A stretch of 64,000 nucleotides of DNA, taken from NCBI GenBank assembly GCA_009785335.1, contig WQWM01000009.1, forward strand, positions 1 through 64,000, written 5' to 3'. Every line of letters starts with the position of its first letter. Position 1 is the first letter of the stretch. Below are positions 8,243 to 16,105 of the stretch, one piece after another. The notes under the pieces are model-generated. The model was not told the DNA's origin, ran no database searches, and was given only the letters and a program-made list of their open reading frames with translations. The position numbers were made by a program, and so were the translations under genes. This DNA is from Oscillospiraceae bacterium (GTDB lineage: Bacteria > Bacillota > Clostridia > Oscillospirales > Acutalibacteraceae).

Positions 8243-9007
8243 ATGCTCCTAGCCATTGATGCCGGCAACACTAACCTGACACTTGGGCTGTTTGCCGAGA
8301 AAAAACTAGTGGCACAAGCTCGTCTGGCCACAGATCGTCACCTGACCGCAGACCAATTGGCCATGCAAATTGCACAGGCCATGCAGCTGCACGGCATTGA
8401 CCCTGCCACATGCGCAGATGCTGTGATCGCAAGCGTGGTGGCGGAATTGACCGACGCACTTGCCCAAGCTGCACAGATGCTTACCGGACGACAGCCGCTG
8501 GTGATTGCCCCTGGTGTGAAAACTGGGCTTGATATCCGCATTGATAACCCCGCACAGTTGGGCGCGGACTTCATCGCAACGGCGGTGGCGGCCAAGGCAC
8601 GCTTTCCCCTGCCCTGTTTGGTGATTGACTTGGGCACGGCCAGCAAAATCAGCGTGCTAGGTGCCTGTGGTGGCTTGCTGGGTGGGTCGATTGCAGCGGG
8701 TGTAGCTATTTCCATGGAAGCCATGGCCATGCGTACATCAGCGTTGCCGCGCATTGCGTTGCATGCCCCGCCGCGCTGCATCGGCACAAATACCGTGGAT
8801 TGCATGCAAAGCGGCACTGTGCTGGGCACGGCCGCGATGATAGACGGCATGGTGGCTCGCATGGAAGCCGAGCTGGAGCAGCCTGCCACGGTGGTGGCCA
8901 CGGGCGGCCTTTCACAAGAAATCATTCGCCATTGCACGCGTAACATTGAACACTGCCCTGACTTGGCGCTGCAGGGACTGTGCGAGATTTACCAGCGTAA
9001 CAGGTGA
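8243..9007 (+). CDS. coaX: Type III pantothenate kinase
   Basis: 254 aa. It phosphorylates pantothenate, the first step of coenzyme A synthesis. The ASKHA-fold phosphate motif is AIDAGNTN. The PanK-III region is DNPAQLGADF, with the catalytic Asp in GAD, and the second motif is DLGTASKISV...GGLLGGSIAAG. The start is the ATG at 8243, with GGGAGGG upstream; the longer open frame is fortuitous. The usual GADR is GADF here, a small deviation. The ECF S component 53 bp downstream may supply its substrate. Confidence 0.93.
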   Translation: MLLAIDAGNTNLTLGLFAEKKLVAQARLATDRHLTADQLAMQIAQAMQLHGIDPATCADAVIASVVAELTDALAQAAQMLTGRQPLVIAPGVKTGLDIRIDNPAQLGADFIATAVAAKARFPLPCLVIDLGTASKISVLGACGGLLGGSIAAGVAISMEAMAMRTSALPRIALHAPPRCIGTNTVDCMQSGTVLGTAAMIDGMVARMEAELEQPATVVATGGLSQEIIRHCTRNIEHCPDLALQGLCEIYQRNR

Positions 9008-9060
9008 TTGATTAATACATTTACGATGCACCCGCAAGGGGTATCAGTAAGGAGAAAATC

Positions 9061-9636
9061 ATGAAGAAAAACCGTATTCTTTGGCTCACGCAGCTGGCGA
9101 TGCTCACCGCGATTGTGCTGCTACTACAAATGCTCCCACTGGCGGTGGGGCCCATGCAACTGGCGGCGTTTGCACTCATTCCCATTGTGGTGGGCGGCGC
9201 GATGCTGGGCGTGGGCGCAGGCGTTTGGCTGGGCCTCGTTTTTAGCTTAGTTGTGTTGTTTGGACCGGACACCCTTGCCTATTTCATGCCGGTTAGCGCG
9301 GTCGGTACTGTGGTGACAATTTTGGCGCGCGGCTTGCTGGCTGGTGCGGCTGGGGGTTTGGTCTACAAGGCCCTACAAAAAAGGAACACTTGGGCAGCCA
9401 TGATTTGCGCAGCTGCGGCCGTGCCCGTGGTGAATACTGGCGTGTTCGTGCTGGGCTTGCGCGTGTTTTTTTGGCCACTGATGCAGGAGTGGGCCGGAGG
9501 CGGCAGCGCTGTGGCGTTTGTGTTTTTAACGATGATTGGCGCGAATTTCTTGATTGAATTGGCAGCCACGGTGATTATTTCCACAGCGTTATTACCCGTA
9601 GTGAGGCGCCTAGCAGCGAGCCGTTCGCGTTTATAG
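9061..9636 (+). CDS. ECF transporter S component, perhaps for pantothenate
   Basis: 191 aa, about six membrane helices, very hydrophobic, ending in a basic tail. The features ALIPIVVGGAMLGVGAGVWLG and PVVNTGVFVLGL are typical of vitamin-capturing S components. AAGGAG precedes the ATG. It follows coaX on the same strand, which suggests pantothenate as substrate (inference). It could also be the S component for the EcfT/EcfA genes encoded convergently 0.7-3.5 kb away, since none lies in that operon. Confidence 0.8.
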   Translation: MKKNRILWLTQLAMLTAIVLLLQMLPLAVGPMQLAAFALIPIVVGGAMLGVGAGVWLGLVFSLVVLFGPDTLAYFMPVSAVGTVVTILARGLLAGAAGGLVYKALQKRNTWAAMICAAAAVPVVNTGVFVLGLRVFFWPLMQEWAGGGSAVAFVFLTMIGANFLIELAATVIISTALLPVVRRLAASRSRL

Positions 9637-9738
9637 TAGTTTGCGGCCGGCGATAAAATTTTCTTCGTAGTGAGGAATTGTCCCTCGCGCGTCGACTAAG
9701 TGATATAACTTGATAATAACAAGAAAGGAGATCTTCAT

Positions 9739-9819
9739 ATGGAATGGTGGATGTGGATTCCGATTGGTTATGTTGCAGTGACGGCCATTGGGCTGATTTG
9801 GTGCTGGTTTACCTGTTAG
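9739..9819 (+). CDS. 26-aa Trp-rich membrane peptide
   Basis: MEWWMWIPIGYVAVTAIGLI plus a short WCWFTC end: a single hydrophobic helix and no charged tail. A near-perfect ribosome site (AAGAAAGGAG) sits 8 bp before the ATG and a terminator hairpin begins 17 bp after the stop, so the unit looks translated and self-contained. It resembles the peptide at 9998 in its W-x-W-I-x-x-x-G-[YF] start. Function unknown; size and layout recall small hydrophobic toxins or regulatory membrane peptides. Confidence 0.65.
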   Translation: MEWWMWIPIGYVAVTAIGLIWCWFTC

Positions 9820-9835
9820 TTGCCTAAAGAGTAAA

Positions 9836-9866
9836 CACCTCCCATTGCGCCACGGGAGGTGCTTTA
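9836..9866 (+). terminator. Terminator of the first small peptide gene
   Basis: CACCTCCC (9836-9843) pairs with GGGAGGTG (9854-9861), followed by CTTT. The run of T is short. Confidence 0.65.
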
Positions 9867-9997
9867 AATTATGCAACGTTGGCATTAACTTTTTTGTCAT
9901 CAAATCAATGCAAATGATCACACTCGGGTATTTTCGAGGGGACTTGACAAATGGTGTATAATAGAAATAACGATAAAATGTTAGGGAGGATATGTAC

Positions 9998-10090
9998 ATG
10001 CCAACTTGGATCTGGGGAATTATTATTGGGTTCGCCGTTTACTTTGGCTTGCTGATTGCTGGGCTGATTTTTTGCAATGCGAGCAGTTGA
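9998..10090 (+). CDS. 30-aa hydrophobic membrane peptide
   Basis: MPTWIWGIIIGFAVYFGLLI followed by AGLIFCNASS: one transmembrane helix with a Trp-rich N-terminal edge. GGGAGGA lies 8 bp upstream, and a TATAAT (9956-9961) lies in the 5' flank without an optimally spaced -35. A strong terminator starts 20 bp after the stop. It is probably a paralogue of the peptide at 9739, since both share the aromatic start, the length, a C-terminal Cys and a CCTCCC terminator stem. Confidence 0.65.
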   Translation: MPTWIWGIIIGFAVYFGLLIAGLIFCNASS

Positions 10091-10110
10091 TTGATGTTAA
10101 AAAGAAAAAG

Positions 10111-10142
10111 CCTCCCATGATATCATGGGAGGTTGTTTTTTG
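10111..10142 (+). terminator. Terminator of the second small peptide gene
   Basis: Perfect palindrome CCTCCCATGAT/ATCATGGGAGG (10111-10132) followed by TTGTTTTTT. Confidence 0.85.
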
Positions 10143-10144
10143 TC

Positions 10145-10378
10145 CAGCAAAATCCTCGCTCCGCGAGCCTTCCTCAGTCACGCACGACGCGTGCCAGCTT
10201 TTTCAACTTATCATAAAAAATCCACCGCGAAGCGGTTAAAGTTTTTTGCGCAACTTTTTTTCAAAACCACCTGCGGTGGGGCTTGGTCGCTTCGCTGTGT
10301 TCTATTATCGTCCCATCAATAGTCCGCCGCGAAGCGGGTTAAAGTTTTTTTGGTTCTTTTTTTTCAAAAAAAGAACAC
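10145..10378. repeat. Dispersed repeat mosaic beyond the small peptide genes
   Basis: Contains the CTCCGCGAGCCTTCCTCAGT module, two ACCGCGAAGCGG / CGCGAAGCGGG modules, the CCACCTGCGGTGG-GTCGCTTCGCTGTG module and an A/T hairpin (TTCTTTTTTTTCAAAAAAAGAA). The right end forms the last codons of the ATPase gene. Confidence 0.8.
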
Positions 10379-11964
10379 AAATCCTCGCATGTCACCGCCC
10401 AGCGAGCGATGCGATTGGCGGCAGTGGTATAGAAACTATTGCCTGCGAAAAACGCGCGTGCGGGTGCTTGAGTAATGATCTGACCATCAAACATCAGGGC
10501 ACAGGTGTGGGCGTGTTGAGCGCAAAATTCGATGTCGTGGCTGACCAATACAATCGCAGTCCCTTGCTTTACTAGCTTGTGCAGAATGCCTGCCAGTTGC
10601 TGCTTGAATTGTGCATCAAGACCTTTGGTGGGTTCGTCTAGCAGCAAAATTTTCGGCCGGGTGAGCAGTGCCTTAGCCAGTGCAAGCCGCTGCTGTTCGC
10701 CGCCCGAAAGATCATAGGGGTGGCTTTGCAGCAGCGACTCAAGTTTGCAAAGTTGTGCGATTTCTGCAATTGAATTTATGCTTATAGGCTCCCCTGCTTG
10801 CGGGGGAGCTGGCACGCGCAGCGTGACTGAGGGGGCGACAACCTCCCGCAAATCCTCTTGCACGGTTTTGCCGATAAACAGCGATTGCGGGTTTTGCGGC
10901 ACCGCTGAAATTTTGTGATTGGGAGCACTTGTTATTTTACCGCGCTGTGGCCTATGCAGGCCCAACATCACGCTCAGCGCGGTGCTTTTGCCGGCACCGT
11001 TGCCGCCGAGAATGGCCGTGATTTCACCAGCATGTGCGGTGAAGTCCATGCCACGCAACACGTCGGATGAGTTTTTTTCATAACGGAACCATACGTTCTT
11101 CATATTGAGCACTGCCTTGCTTTGCGTTGGCGGCGGATCAATTACGCATTGCGCATTACGCATTACGCATTGCGATGCCAGCCGTGTGCGCGCTTCGCTC
11201 ACCGTTAAACAATCGCCGAACAGTCGCATGGGCGTGGGCATAGCAAGGTGCATGGGGTGATTCATATCATACAAGATTTTTCCCACCACACGCGGTTCGC
11301 CGTCACAAATCACGCGCCCGCCATCCATCACGATTGCGCGTGAGGCATGCGCGAAGGCTTCCTCTAGGCGATGCTCGGTGAGGATGACGGTGATGCCTAG
11401 GTCGCGGTTAAGCTTAGCCACGGTGCCCAAAAATTCCGCAGCAGCAATGGGATCAAGCTGGCTTGTGGGTTCATCCAGCAGCAAAATTTGCGGCTGCATG
11501 GCCATGATGCTGGCGAGATTCAACAGCTGTTTTTGTCCGCCCGAAAGCTCGGCCGTGCGATGGTGGAACCAAGGTTCGATGCCGAAAAAAGCCGCCATTT
11601 CTGCCACACGCAGGCGAATGACCTGTGTGGGTTCGCCTAAGCTTTCTAGGCCAAAGGCAAGTTCGTGCCACACGCTATCGGTTACGATTTGGTTTTCGGG
11701 GCACTGCTGCACAAAGCCGATGTCCGCGGCGGCGGTGTGTGCGTCCAGTTCGCTCAATGGCTGGCCATGATAGTGTATCTCCCCTGCTGCCGTGCCGTGC
11801 GGTGCCATGGCGGGCTTGAGCTGCCGCAGCAAGGTGGTTTTTCCGCTGCCGGAGGAACCGCAAACCACGATAAACTCACCTGGCTGCACAGCCAAGTTGA
11901 TGTTATCCAGCGCGGGCTTTTCACGCCCGGGATAGGTGAAGCTGAAGTTGCGGATGTTTAACAA
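10339..11964 (-). CDS. ECF transporter duplicated ATPase (two ABC domains in one chain)
   Basis: About 541 aa. The first ABC domain has Walker A GSSGSGKTT, signature LSGGQKQ and Walker B ILLLDEPTSQLD. The second has GGNGAGKST, LSGGEQQ and ILLLDEPTKGLD. This matches EcfA1/EcfA2 or CbiO fusions of the YkoD type, which power ECF vitamin uptake. A TTG start at 11964 with AAAAGGAG upstream fits the domain start; the frame further upstream is repeat sequence. The inter-domain linker is coded by a micro-repeat (11141-11175), and the last dozen residues (SFFEKKEPKKL) by an A/T hairpin repeat. Its partner EcfT is upstream. Confidence 0.92.
   Translation of the reverse strand: MLNIRNFSFTYPGREKPALDNINLAVQPGEFIVVCGSSGSGKTTLLRQLKPAMAPHGTAAGEIHYHGQPLSELDAHTAAADIGFVQQCPENQIVTDSVWHELAFGLESLGEPTQVIRLRVAEMAAFFGIEPWFHHRTAELSGGQKQLLNLASIMAMQPQILLLDEPTSQLDPIAAAEFLGTVAKLNRDLGITVILTEHRLEEAFAHASRAIVMDGGRVICDGEPRVVGKILYDMNHPMHLAMPTPMRLFGDCLTVSEARTRLASQCVMRNAQCVIDPPPTQSKAVLNMKNVWFRYEKNSSDVLRGMDFTAHAGEITAILGGNGAGKSTALSVMLGLHRPQRGKITSAPNHKISAVPQNPQSLFIGKTVQEDLREVVAPSVTLRVPAPPQAGEPISINSIAEIAQLCKLESLLQSHPYDLSGGEQQRLALAKALLTRPKILLLDEPTKGLDAQFKQQLAGILHKLVKQGTAIVLVSHDIEFCAQHAHTCALMFDGQIITQAPARAFFAGNSFYTTAANRIARWAVTCEDLCSFFEKKEPKKL
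11141..11175. repeat. Micro-repeat of ATTACGC/ATTGCGC units inside the ATPase gene
   Basis: Five units of (G)CATT(A/G)CG in tandem encode part of the linker (QCVMRNAQCVI) between the two ABC domains. Similar units lie in prmC and upstream of the CDP-alcohol transferase gene. Confidence 0.75.
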
Positions 11965-11974
11965 AGGCTCTCCT

Positions 11975-12214
11975 TTTCTTGCTACTTTTTTGAAAAAAAG
12001 TAGCGCAAAAAACTTTGGCCGCTTCGCGGGGATTTTGTAGGGATGTGTAGGTGTTGCCAAGGCCTCCCCCTCCGGGGTCCCCGGAAATGCGTGCATTTTT
12101 GGGGTGGGTCATTGGGGGAGGAAAGCGCGTCGCAGACGTGCAGGTGGGGGTTAAACCAAAAAAAACTTTGGCCGCTTCGCGGGGGAATATTTATGTTAGT
12201 TGAAAAAACAAGCC
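11975..12214. repeat. Dispersed repeat mosaic between EcfT and the ECF ATPase genes
   Basis: An A/T hairpin (GCTACTTTTTT/AAAAAAAGTAGC) sits next to the ribosome site of the ATPase gene. It is followed by CGCTTCGCGGGGA, by the module with GTGTAGGTGTTGCCAAGG and GCGTCGCAGACGTGCAGG, and by a second CGCTTCGCGGGGG. No gene is seen in this stretch. Confidence 0.8.
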
Positions 12215-13135
12215 TTAGCTCCTGCCTCGGGAAGGAGCTGGCACGCCTCGGGCGTGACTTTTGCGCGCCTTAGCGTGGCAAAAGTAGAGGAAGGCTCGCG
12301 GAGCGACGGAAAATACGGCGACTCCGATCAATACAACCTGCACAGCAAACAGCGCATAACTCAACGGCTGCCATGCCAGCGAAATCTCTGCGAAATAAAT
12401 CGCTTGCAAACCGCCAAACGCCGCGCCGCTGATGATCACCGCTGCGCAACTTAGCACAAAAGCCAGCACGAGCGTGTCGCGTGTTGTCCAGCGGAAAATA
12501 GCAAAGGCTGTGCGACCGGGCAGACCATATCCCCGTGCACGCATGCTGCCTGCTGTTTCCACGGCGTTCTCAAGGGCCCAAGTGACGGTGATGGACAAAA
12601 TCTTCAGCCCGTGGCGTGCGCGTTGCAGCACGTTGCCCTGTGTAACATCTTTGCCGATTCCTCGCTGTGCAGCGGCGATAGCCTGCATTTGCCGGGTGAA
12701 GCGCGGCACAAACCGCAGGCTCATACTCAGCAGCAGAGCGAGGGCAGGTGCTGCGCGGCCGAATAAATACACCAATTTGTCGCTGGTCATTACAAGATTA
12801 AAGCCGCGAAACCAGGTGATCACACTCGCCAGCATGGCAGCTTGAGCAATGCCAAATAGGGTGCTTTCGAGGGTAAGCGGGTTGCCGCTGGGCAAATAGG
12901 CCAAAATAGTAACACCTTGGCGGCTGAACAACAGGTTAGCTGCGGCAGCAAGTATAAACAGCGGCAGCAAAAAAGTGAGCATAAAGCGCAATGCCCTGCT
13001 TTTTTCAAGCATCAAGATAAAACTCAGCGCGCCCAGCAGGGATATGCCAAGGCTCACCGGGTGCATGAACACAAACGCAAACCCGATGAGCGCAGTGAAA
13101 TAGACTAAACTTGTGATGGGATGCAGGGTTTTCAT
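12215..13135 (-). CDS. ECF transporter transmembrane component EcfT (CbiQ family)
   Basis: 306 aa. Several hydrophobic segments are followed by the cytoplasmic coupling region, which carries the conserved x-R-G motif (GSMRARGYGLPGRT); EcfT uses this region to contact the ATPases. It couples EcfA hydrolysis to an S component that is not encoded in this operon. The last 28 or so residues (from about VAPRAFLYFCHAKARKSH on) are read from dispersed repeats, so the native C-terminus probably ended earlier. It lies in the B12-riboswitch operon, upstream of the ATPase gene. Confidence 0.9.
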   Translation of the reverse strand: MKTLHPITSLVYFTALIGFAFVFMHPVSLGISLLGALSFILMLEKSRALRFMLTFLLPLFILAAAANLLFSRQGVTILAYLPSGNPLTLESTLFGIAQAAMLASVITWFRGFNLVMTSDKLVYLFGRAAPALALLLSMSLRFVPRFTRQMQAIAAAQRGIGKDVTQGNVLQRARHGLKILSITVTWALENAVETAGSMRARGYGLPGRTAFAIFRWTTRDTLVLAFVLSCAAVIISGAAFGGLQAIYFAEISLAWQPLSYALFAVQVVLIGVAVFSVAPRAFLYFCHAKARKSHARGVPAPSRGRS

Positions 13136-13148
13136 GGTTTATTTCCAC

Positions 13149-13222
13149 GCTTGTAGGGACAGCGATTAGCCGCCCGTGATTTTTATGGCGAGCGAAACTA
13201 ATAGCCGCCCCTACCGAGCTAC
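13149..13222. repeat. GTAGGGxCGGC...GCCGCCCCTAC inverted-repeat element
   Basis: An approximately 70-bp palindromic element with TGTAGGGAC at one end and GCCGCCCCTAC at the other, plus internal inverted arms. It is a member of the GTAGGGGCGG family in the window and lies between the DUF4430 gene and EcfT. Confidence 0.8.
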
Positions 13223-13226
13223 GCTT

Positions 13227-13901
13227 CTAGTTTATCGTCACCATTTCCAGTGTGTAGATTAGCTCAACCACATCGCCCGGCTGCAGTGTGTGTGTGCTCA
13301 CGCCAGTGCCCAAAAACACGTCATTCACGCGATATACCCAGCCCGAAAGCTCGCCAAAGTCGAACTCATACAAGTTGTTGATGCCGCGGATATACACACT
13401 GTTGAACAACGGGTTGTTCACGTGGTCCATGTGAATTCTTCGTGCGCGCACTTCACGCAGCAGCAGGTCAAACACGGTTTCGCCGGGTGTAAACTGCACT
13501 TGCACGGGCGCGAGAATCACACCGCCGCTTGGCATGGGCGGGTTGCGGTTTGGCCTACGCAGCTGAGGGTTTTGATAGGCCTGCTGCGCGCTAATGGACA
13601 GCGTGACGGTGTTCGGAAGTGTAGAGTGCAGAGTGTAGAGTGTAGAGTATGTGGTTGGCGAATATACGCGAGAGACGACAGTGGTTTGTTGGGGATTTGG
13701 CTCATCTACAGAATATAGCTCGTTGTTTGCCGTGGTGTTGAGCAATTGGGGTGGCAAGCCCAGCGCGAACTCTTCTTGGGTGGCAAAGGTAGTTGTGGGT
13801 TCGGCAATGGGCTCTGGCGTGCGTGGTGCTGCCAAAAATGCAATGGTGAGCGCGGCGACAATGGCCACGCCAACCAGCGTGATTTTTATCCATTTTTTCA
13901 C
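13227..13901 (-). CDS. Membrane-anchored DUF4430 (transcobalamin beta-domain-like) protein
   Basis: 224 aa. One N-terminal membrane anchor (about 5-26) is followed by a Thr/Pro/Ser-rich linker and a C-terminal DUF4430 domain: GETVFDLLLREV ... GELSGWVYRVNDVFLGTGVS ... LQPGDVVELIYTLE. DUF4430 resembles the C-terminal beta-domain of transcobalamin and intrinsic factor, which caps bound cobalamin. The gene is coupled (ATGA overlap) to the toroid gene upstream, so the two mammalian-type halves are made together. A micro-repeat (13619-13651) codes part of the linker (YSTLYTLHSTL). Confidence 0.85.
   Translation of the reverse strand: MKKWIKITLVGVAIVAALTIAFLAAPRTPEPIAEPTTTFATQEEFALGLPPQLLNTTANNELYSVDEPNPQQTTVVSRVYSPTTYSTLYTLHSTLPNTVTLSISAQQAYQNPQLRRPNRNPPMPSGGVILAPVQVQFTPGETVFDLLLREVRARRIHMDHVNNPLFNSVYIRGINNLYEFDFGELSGWVYRVNDVFLGTGVSTHTLQPGDVVELIYTLEMVTIN
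13619..13651. repeat. Micro-repeat of GTGTAGA units inside the DUF4430 gene
   Basis: About five tandem copies of GTAGAGT / GCAGAGT units encode a Ser/Thr/Tyr/Leu stretch in the linker. Confidence 0.7.
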
Positions 13902-14899
13902 GAAAACGCCTCCAAAATCAGCACCGCAAAGGCCAAAATGAAGCTAAATACGGCCACGATAAAATCCCAGATGATGCGCAGCGCACCGGGACGCGCCGGT
14001 GCTGGCGGCAGCTCGGGCAAGGCGCGGCTGGGCACGTCGCTCATGTTGAGCAAATCAATGTCAAGCGAAACAAGAGCGAGGGCTGCCTGTTCGGTGGCCA
14101 TTTGCGTGTTGCCGCCGCCGGCTGCGTTGTGCCGAAAGCTCCCATTGGCTTGCTGAAATGTTAACAGCGAGGCGACAGCGGCATCGTGGCTTGCACCATG
14201 TTGACGTTGCGCGATAATCGCCCAGGCAGCGTGTTCTGCGGTGGTGAGTGCGGCCGGTTGCAGCGTAGCTAGCCCACGGGAGACCACTGCGGCGACCGCT
14301 TGCTGGCTTGCATAAGGCGCGAGGGCGGCGAGCACCATGCCGGTGATATCCGCTGCAGGTGCGGTGCTGTTGCCCAGCGCAAAGCCGCCGCCGGTAATCT
14401 CACGACCAACAAGGAAATTCACATATTGCTGGCGCACCGCAGTGTTGCCCCAGCCGTTGCTATCCAGTGCAAGCAGGGCAAAGGCTGCGCCGTTCACGCC
14501 TTGCGCGGTGACTTCAGCGAAGTTCTCAAGTGGTGTGATGAGGTTGTGGCCATCGATGTTGGTGACATCAACACCCAGTGCGCTCAACGCAAGCACCACG
14601 CGGGCGAATTCTGTGCGTGGGCCGGGCAGATTACCGTTGTTGGCACGCAGCACATCGCGCACACGGTTGATGTAGGCGTCGTAGAAACTGGCGGAAACAT
14701 TGCCATTGCCACGTGCAAGGGCAAGCACTGCCCACTCCCCGCCAACGGTGCTAATGGTGGGTGCAGTGACATTTGTGGCCAAAAAGTGCAACACGACATT
14801 GCGGGCAGAGTCGGCGTTGGCAAACACGGCGATGCCGCCCGCAAACAAGCAGGCAACTGCCAATAGGATAGAAAAAATGCGTTTTATATTTGTTCGCAT
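13898..14899 (-). CDS. Surface alpha/alpha-toroid protein, transcobalamin alpha-domain-like
   Basis: 333 aa: signal peptide (MRTNIKRIFSILLAVACLFA), a run of prenyltransferase/squalene-cyclase-type helical repeats (GGEWAVLALARG, GVNGAAFALLALDSNGW, DITGMVLAALAPY, TAEHAAWAII, ATEQAALALVSL), then a Pro-rich linker and a C-terminal membrane anchor. The same alpha6/alpha6 fold forms the N-terminal domain of transcobalamin and intrinsic factor. Riboswitch control and the neighbouring DUF4430 and ECF genes suggest cobalamin capture (inference). The start has AGGAG upstream and an A/T repeat hairpin just before it. Confidence 0.85.
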   Translation of the reverse strand: MRTNIKRIFSILLAVACLFAGGIAVFANADSARNVVLHFLATNVTAPTISTVGGEWAVLALARGNGNVSASFYDAYINRVRDVLRANNGNLPGPRTEFARVVLALSALGVDVTNIDGHNLITPLENFAEVTAQGVNGAAFALLALDSNGWGNTAVRQQYVNFLVGREITGGGFALGNSTAPAADITGMVLAALAPYASQQAVAAVVSRGLATLQPAALTTAEHAAWAIIAQRQHGASHDAAVASLLTFQQANGSFRHNAAGGGNTQMATEQAALALVSLDIDLLNMSDVPSRALPELPPAPARPGALRIIWDFIVAVFSFILAFAVLILEAFS

Positions 14900-14914
14900 G
14901 GGGTTCTCCTTTTC

Positions 14915-15075
14915 TGTTCTTTTTTTGCAAAAAAAGAACCAAAAAAACCTAGCCGCTTCGCGGGGGATTTTAATGAATAGTTGAAGTAACAAGCCTAGGC
15001 TCCTTCCTTGGGAAGGAGGCTCGCGTCGCTTTTTTCGGCATGTAGGGGCGGCTATTAGCCGCCCCTACACGAGAG
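14915..15075. repeat. Dispersed repeat mosaic upstream of the toroid gene
   Basis: A/T hairpin TTCTTTTTTTGC/AAAAAAAGAAC (about 14918-14940), CGCTTCGCGGG, the CTCCTTCCTTGGGAAGGAG module, and a GTAGGGGCGGCTATTAGCCG / CCCCTAC palindrome (15042-15070). Confidence 0.85.
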
Positions 15076-15092
15076 TTTGCGGATTGCGGAGA

Positions 15093-15803
15093 TTACATCC
15101 CCGCCAAAATGCGCACAAAGCGGAAGATGGCAAAGCCACTAATCAGCGAAAGCAGCACAATGCCCACAATGGCCAGTCTGTTTTGTAACACGTAGCGGTC
15201 GTTGCAAAAGCACAACAGCAAGCCGATAATCGCTTCATCTACTTGCTCTTGCGTGGCGGTGAGGTTGTTCATCGCATCGTGAGCTCGCCAAACGCCTGCG
15301 CAGATTGGGCAAATGGCTGTATATGCACGAATCAGCTCGCTTTTGTCGGCACGGTCGAAGGCAGGCGGCGTGCCGTCCCAGCCTTCAAAGCCAATGTCCA
15401 CGCCGAAGTCTAGGCTAAATTCCCAGCGAATCACATCGCCGTGCTGCGGAAACTCCGCTGCTGCACCCAGCATGGTCATCTCATTGTTGATGGTGAGCAT
15501 CCAGCCGCTGAAGGGGGCGTAATCACTGGCGGCAAGTTCGGCGGCAGGTGTGGCAAAGCCCGTTAAAAAGTCACCGTTGATTGTGACATGTTGACCAAAC
15601 CAGCGTGCTGTGATATCCAGCACACTCTCGTCATCACTAAATGGCACCGACACCGGCAGATAAAAAATCCCATAGCCATCTAGCACATTGGCATCTACCA
15701 TGATGTAGATATTGTCTGGCTGTGGTTCAGGCAACGCTTGCACGGCAAGGCCAAAGCCCAGCAGCATAGTAAGAGTAAGTACGAATTCAATAATTTTACG
15801 CAT
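15093..15803 (-). CDS. Secreted membrane-anchored DUF4430 protein
   Basis: 236 aa from MRKIIEFVLTL, with AAAGGA upstream. It has an N-terminal signal peptide, a DUF4430 domain (ESVLDITARWF ... FSGWMLTINNEMTMLGAAAEF ... HGDVIRWEFSLD), a Cys-containing helical region with C-x2-C (AICPICAGVW), and a C-terminal membrane helix (LAIVGIVLLSLISGFAIF). It is the first gene after the B12 riboswitch and the second beta-domain-like protein of the operon. Role inferred: surface cobalamin (or corrinoid) capture. Confidence 0.85.
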   Translation of the reverse strand: MRKIIEFVLTLTMLLGFGLAVQALPEPQPDNIYIMVDANVLDGYGIFYLPVSVPFSDDESVLDITARWFGQHVTINGDFLTGFATPAAELAASDYAPFSGWMLTINNEMTMLGAAAEFPQHGDVIRWEFSLDFGVDIGFEGWDGTPPAFDRADKSELIRAYTAICPICAGVWRAHDAMNNLTATQEQVDEAIIGLLLCFCNDRYVLQNRLAIVGIVLLSLISGFAIFRFVRILAGM

Positions 15804-15851
15804 GACAAAAAATCCTTTCAAATAACACAAAGTGTGAAAAGTTTGTTGCAC

Positions 15852-16009
15852 ATGGCAGGTCTCCTGGCTTCAAGCTTGGTCTACTCCATCGCCTTCTCAC
15901 GGTCGTACGCCCGCAATGGCAAGTGATGTTTCGTTGCTTGTCACAGTAGTTTGTGCGCTGCCGCGGATTTTCACCGCGTTCCCTATTCTCGCTTGCGCGC
16001 ACCATGCAC
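15852..16009 (-). promoter_or_regulatory. Cobalamin (AdoCbl/B12) riboswitch
   Basis: On the minus strand the canonical elements appear in order: GGTGAAAATCCGCGGC, then GACCGTGAGAAGGCGATGG, and the B12 box AGCCAGGAGACCTGCC (15854-15869). It lies between a strong promoter and the DUF4430-toroid-DUF4430-EcfT-EcfA operon. Such elements lower expression when cobalamin is plentiful. No clear terminator hairpin follows, so control is probably at translation of the first gene (inference). Confidence 0.95.
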
Positions 16010-16015
16010 AGGTTA

Positions 16016-16044
16016 AGTATAACACGGGGTTGAGATATTGTCAA
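16016..16044 (-). promoter_or_regulatory. Promoter of the B12-riboswitch operon
   Basis: Minus strand TTGACA (16039-16044), 17 bp, TATACT (16016-16021), with transcription expected at about 16009, the start of the riboswitch. Confidence 0.85.
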
Positions 16045-16105
16045 GAAAAATGTAAGAAAAACAGGAACAATCAAACGATCGTCCCTGCGATATGCGTTAT
16101 TTTGA

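Noticed and set aside
7766-9007. A 413-aa open frame covering coaX
   Set aside because: The first 159 codons are antisense to proC. The coaX ribosome site and promoter fit the ATG at 8243.
9943-9961. TTGACA ... TATAAT as a promoter of the 30-aa peptide
   Set aside because: The two hexamers are only 7 bp apart, so they cannot work as a -35/-10 pair; the TATAAT may still be a -10.
11965-12096. N-terminal extension of the ECF ATPase
   Set aside because: It is translated repeat sequence; the TTG at 11964 has a proper ribosome site.
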